This document shows positions 11,961-13,506 of a stretch of 13,506 nucleotides of DNA, one piece after another. The stretch spans positions 1 through 13,506 of the forward strand of contig JAPOIC010000032.1 in assembly GCA_029979145.1 (NCBI GenBank), given 5' to 3'. Under the pieces are notes generated by a model that saw only the letters and a program-made list of their open reading frames with translations, did no database searches and was not told where the DNA came from. The DNA comes from Opitutaceae bacterium. Lineage in GTDB: Bacteria > Verrucomicrobiota > Verrucomicrobiia > Opitutales > Opitutaceae. The position numbers were made by a program, and so were the translations under genes. The first letter of the stretch is position 1. Each line of letters opens with the position of its first letter.

Positions 11961-12793
11961 GACTGGGCCGAGAACTTGGCGGTGATATCCACAGGTGTCA
12001 CGCCCTGATCCCGCAAGGTTTGCAGGCTTAGCGCGTCGTGCCGCTTGGCCAGCCGCCGGCCGGATTCGTCGCGCATGAGGGCACAGTGGGCAAACGTCGG
12101 CGCGGGCGCACCGAGGGCGTGGAAAAGGAGCAACTGCCGGAAGGTGGAACGGATGAGGTCGGCGCCGCGGACGACTTCGGTGATGCCAAAGTCGATGTCG
12201 TCTACCACGCTGGCCAGCTGGTAGCTGGGCAGGTCGTCTTTGCGCCAGACGAGAAAGTCGCCGAAATCGCAGCCCGCCTCGGCGGATTGCGGCCCGACCA
12301 GCGCGTCGTTGAAAGCAAGGGTTTCTCCGTCCGGGACGCGAAAGCGCCAGTTGGTGTGGATTACGTCGCCGAGGGGAGGCCCCTTGGCGGCGGCCGGCGG
12401 CCGGAATTCGCGCGGGTAAATTGGCTCCTCGTCGTCCTCGTGCGGCGCGCCCGCGGCCTCGCGCACGTCGCGTCGCGATCGCTCGCAGGGAAAGATGAAC
12501 CCGGCGGCGTGCAATTGCGCCAACGCCTGCCGGTAACGCGCGATGCGCGTGCTTTGCACGATGACGGGTGCCTCCCAATGCAGGCCGAGCCAGGCTAGGT
12601 CGGACAAAGCCGCTTGCGCATACTCGTCCCGGCAACGGTCGCGATCGAGGTTGTCCATCCGCAGCAGGAGCCGGCCGCCGGACTGCCGGGCACGCTCGGC
12701 GGCAATCCAAAACGTGCGGGCGTGCCCGAGATGCAGGCGCCCGGTGGGCGAGGGCGCGAGGCGCCCGGTGTAACTGGGAACGGGTTCGAGCAC
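11957..12793 (-). CDS. gluQ: Glutamyl-Q tRNA(Asp) synthetase
   Basis: A 278-residue protein resembling the catalytic half of glutamyl-tRNA synthetase without an anticodon-binding domain. GluQ attaches glutamate to the queuosine base at position 34 of tRNA(Asp). The class I motifs are present: a HIGH-type signature in RLAPSPTGRLHLGHART (H21-L-G-H24) and a KMSKS-type R-L-A-K-R (247-251). Other family parts are RMDNLDRDR, FNDALVGPQS, FLVWRKDDLPSYQLASVVDD and VVRGADLIRST. Oddity: the zinc site of E. coli GluQ (C-x-C ... Y ... C) keeps only C103 and Y126; the other cysteines are E and R. The start is GTG 12793, nine codons before the conserved RLAPSPTG. It is coupled to mogA by an ATGA overlap. 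Queuosine synthesis genes should exist elsewhere if this activity is retained. Confidence 0.9.
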   Translation of the reverse strand: MLEPVPSYTGRLAPSPTGRLHLGHARTFWIAAERARQSGGRLLLRMDNLDRDRCRDEYAQAALSDLAWLGLHWEAPVIVQSTRIARYRQALAQLHAAGFIFPCERSRRDVREAAGAPHEDDEEPIYPREFRPPAAAKGPPLGDVIHTNWRFRVPDGETLAFNDALVGPQSAEAGCDFGDFLVWRKDDLPSYQLASVVDDIDFGITEVVRGADLIRSTFRQLLLFHALGAPAPTFAHCALMRDESGRRLAKRHDALSLQTLRDQGVTPVDITAKFSAQS

Positions 12794-12802
12794 GAAGTGA
12801 CC

Positions 12803-12817
12803 CGAATGAACGCGAAT
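12803..12817 (+). repeat. Copy 2 of a 15-bp repeat, CGAATGAACGSGAAT
   Basis: CGAATGAACGCGAAT matches 3868-3882 at 14 of 15 positions. It sits 10 bp upstream of the gluQ start, in the divergent gluQ/LOG promoter region. Confidence 0.45.
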
Positions 12818-12854
12818 TCTGCCGGGCGGCTCCAGCCGTTTCTCCTTTATTCGC

Positions 12855-12868
12855 GGCGATTCGTCGCC
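12855..12868 (+). promoter_or_regulatory. Small TTCG-loop hairpin in the leader of the LOG-family gene
   Basis: GGCGA (12855-12859), TTCG, TCGCC (12864-12868) is a perfect 5-bp stem. It ends 6 nt before a GAGGA Shine-Dalgarno (12875-12879) that precedes ATG 12888 by 8 nt. It could affect leader stability; it is too small to be called a riboswitch. Confidence 0.25.
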
Positions 12869-12887
12869 TTTCGTGAGGACTGCGTTT

Positions 12888-13469
12888 ATGACGAAACTGC
12901 TCTGCGTCTATTGCTCCTCCAGCGACCGGATCGACCCGAAATACGCCGCGGCCGCCGAGGAGCTCGGACGCGAACTGGTCGCCCGCGGCTGGGGCCTCGT
13001 CTACGGCGGCGGCAAGACCGGCCTGATGGGCGCGGTGGCGCGCGGCACGAAACTGGCCGGCGGCCGGGTGGTCGGCGTGATCCCCGAGTTTATGAAGGCG
13101 CGCGAGCTGGCCTTCGACGAGGCCGACGAACTTGTGACCGTCGTGACCATGCGCGAACGCAAGCTCCTGATGGAGGCGCGCGCTGACGCCTTTGTGACTT
13201 TGCCCGGCGGCTGGGGCACGCTTGAGGAGATCATGGAGATCCTCACTCTGCGGCAGCTCGATGTCGTGAAGAAACCCTGTGTGTTCCTGAATCAGGACGG
13301 CTTTTACGATGACTTGCTGCGGATGTTTGATCGGATGCTGGCCGAAAAATTCTTCAAGCCGTCGAACATGGATCTCTTCCGCGTGGCGACGACCGCGCCG
13401 GGGGTATTTGACGAAATCGAGGCCGGCCGCACTGCGAAGGCGGAGGCGAAGTGGTTCGAAACCCGCTGA
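12888..13469 (+). CDS. LOG-family protein (cytokinin-riboside monophosphate phosphoribohydrolase type)
   Basis: A 193-residue TIGR00730/LOG protein. Characterised members hydrolyse the N-glycosidic bond of nucleoside 5'-monophosphates, releasing the base and ribose 5-phosphate; in bacteria this is usually a general nucleotide-processing role. The signatures are complete: a Rossmann-like start LLCVYCSSSDR, GLVYGGGKTGLMGAVA (36-51), M88-R-E-R91-K92 (the M-x-x-R-K motif) and L-P106-G-G-W-G-T111-L-E-E114 (P-G-G-x-G-T-x-x-E). ATG 12888 has a good Shine-Dalgarno (GAGGA, 8-nt spacer), one of the few clear ones here; a GTG at 12873 is in frame but overlaps that site. It diverges from gluQ (94 bp between starts) and is followed 10 bp later by the start of another gene on the same strand. 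Confidence 0.9.
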   Translation: MTKLLCVYCSSSDRIDPKYAAAAEELGRELVARGWGLVYGGGKTGLMGAVARGTKLAGGRVVGVIPEFMKARELAFDEADELVTVVTMRERKLLMEARADAFVTLPGGWGTLEEIMEILTLRQLDVVKKPCVFLNQDGFYDDLLRMFDRMLAEKFFKPSNMDLFRVATTAPGVFDEIEAGRTAKAEAKWFETR

Positions 13470-13479
13470 CACCTGTCCC

Positions 13480-13506
13480 ATGTCTCGTACCGCTGTCCTG
13501 GAATTG
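13480..13506 (+). CDS. Possible start of the next gene (cut by the window edge)
   Basis: An ATG at 13480, 10 bp after the LOG-family stop, opens nine codons (MSRTAVLEL) to the window end. The spacing suits a co-transcribed gene. Nothing more can be said from nine residues. Confidence 0.35.

Noticed and set aside
11430..13481. A 683-codon minus-strand open frame covering mogA, gluQ and the LOG-family region
   Set aside because: Only its last 176 codons are a protein (MogA). The rest is Arg/Ala/Pro-rich sequence out of frame with gluQ and antisense to the LOG-family gene, a typical GC-rich shadow frame rather than a fusion.
1..13506. Search for CRISPR arrays, tRNA or rRNA genes, insertion sequences, attachment sites and toxin-antitoxin or defence operons
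   Set aside because: None could be supported. The MazG-like gene is of the single-domain dCTPase type and is not next to a MazE/MazF pair.

Overview
The window looks like chromosomal DNA from a GC-rich member of the Verrucomicrobiota, probably near Opitutaceae. I infer this from the GC-rich codon use, from gene families I associate with that group (a DUF5069 protein, a DUF4412 protein and an unnamed lysine-rich 156-residue protein), and from the rarity of clear Shine-Dalgarno sites. This is family recognition from memory, not a search. It reads as ordinary housekeeping DNA: about 20 short, densely packed genes on both strands. I see no transposase, integrase, CRISPR array, tRNA, rRNA, phage gene or defence cassette, and no obvious new multi-gene system.

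Layout. Positions 1-125 are the C-terminus of a CorA-type Mg2+ channel. Positions 130-2770 (minus) are a translationally coupled set: an M24 Xaa-Pro peptidase, D-glycero-D-manno-heptose-7-phosphate kinase (rfaE1/hldE N-domain type) and heptose-bisphosphate phosphatase (gmhB). The last two make ADP-heptose precursor for LPS. Positions 2822-3358 (plus) encode a DUF192 lipoprotein, which converges on an unnamed protein at 3364-3834 (minus). Next come a Nudix hydrolase (3871-4416, plus), a 108-residue unknown protein that overlaps it tail to tail (4367-4693, minus) and a metallophosphoesterase (4702-5532, minus).

Positions 5608-6330 hold a secreted LolA/DUF2092-like protein broken by an in-frame amber codon. 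A DUF4412 protein follows on the minus strand (6338-7018). A YhcH/YiaL-family protein (7107-7598) and the rRNA methyltransferase RlmJ (7609-8478) follow on plus. Positions 8484-9579 hold an Hsp20 gene, two possible small genes and several palindromes. A BASS-type transporter and a MazG-like pyrophosphohydrolase follow on plus (9580-10919). The minus strand then carries gluQ, mogA and a DUF5069 gene (12793 down to 10929). A LOG-family phosphoribohydrolase (12888-13469) and the first codons of another gene close the window.

The most notable observations are: the single amber codon in the LolA-like gene; short perfect hairpins spanning the facing stop codons of three convergent gene pairs; a palindrome cluster around the hsp20 stop codon; a 15-bp repeat shared by two divergent promoter regions; missing zinc-site cysteines in GmhB and GluQ; and several small lineage-specific proteins with no known function.
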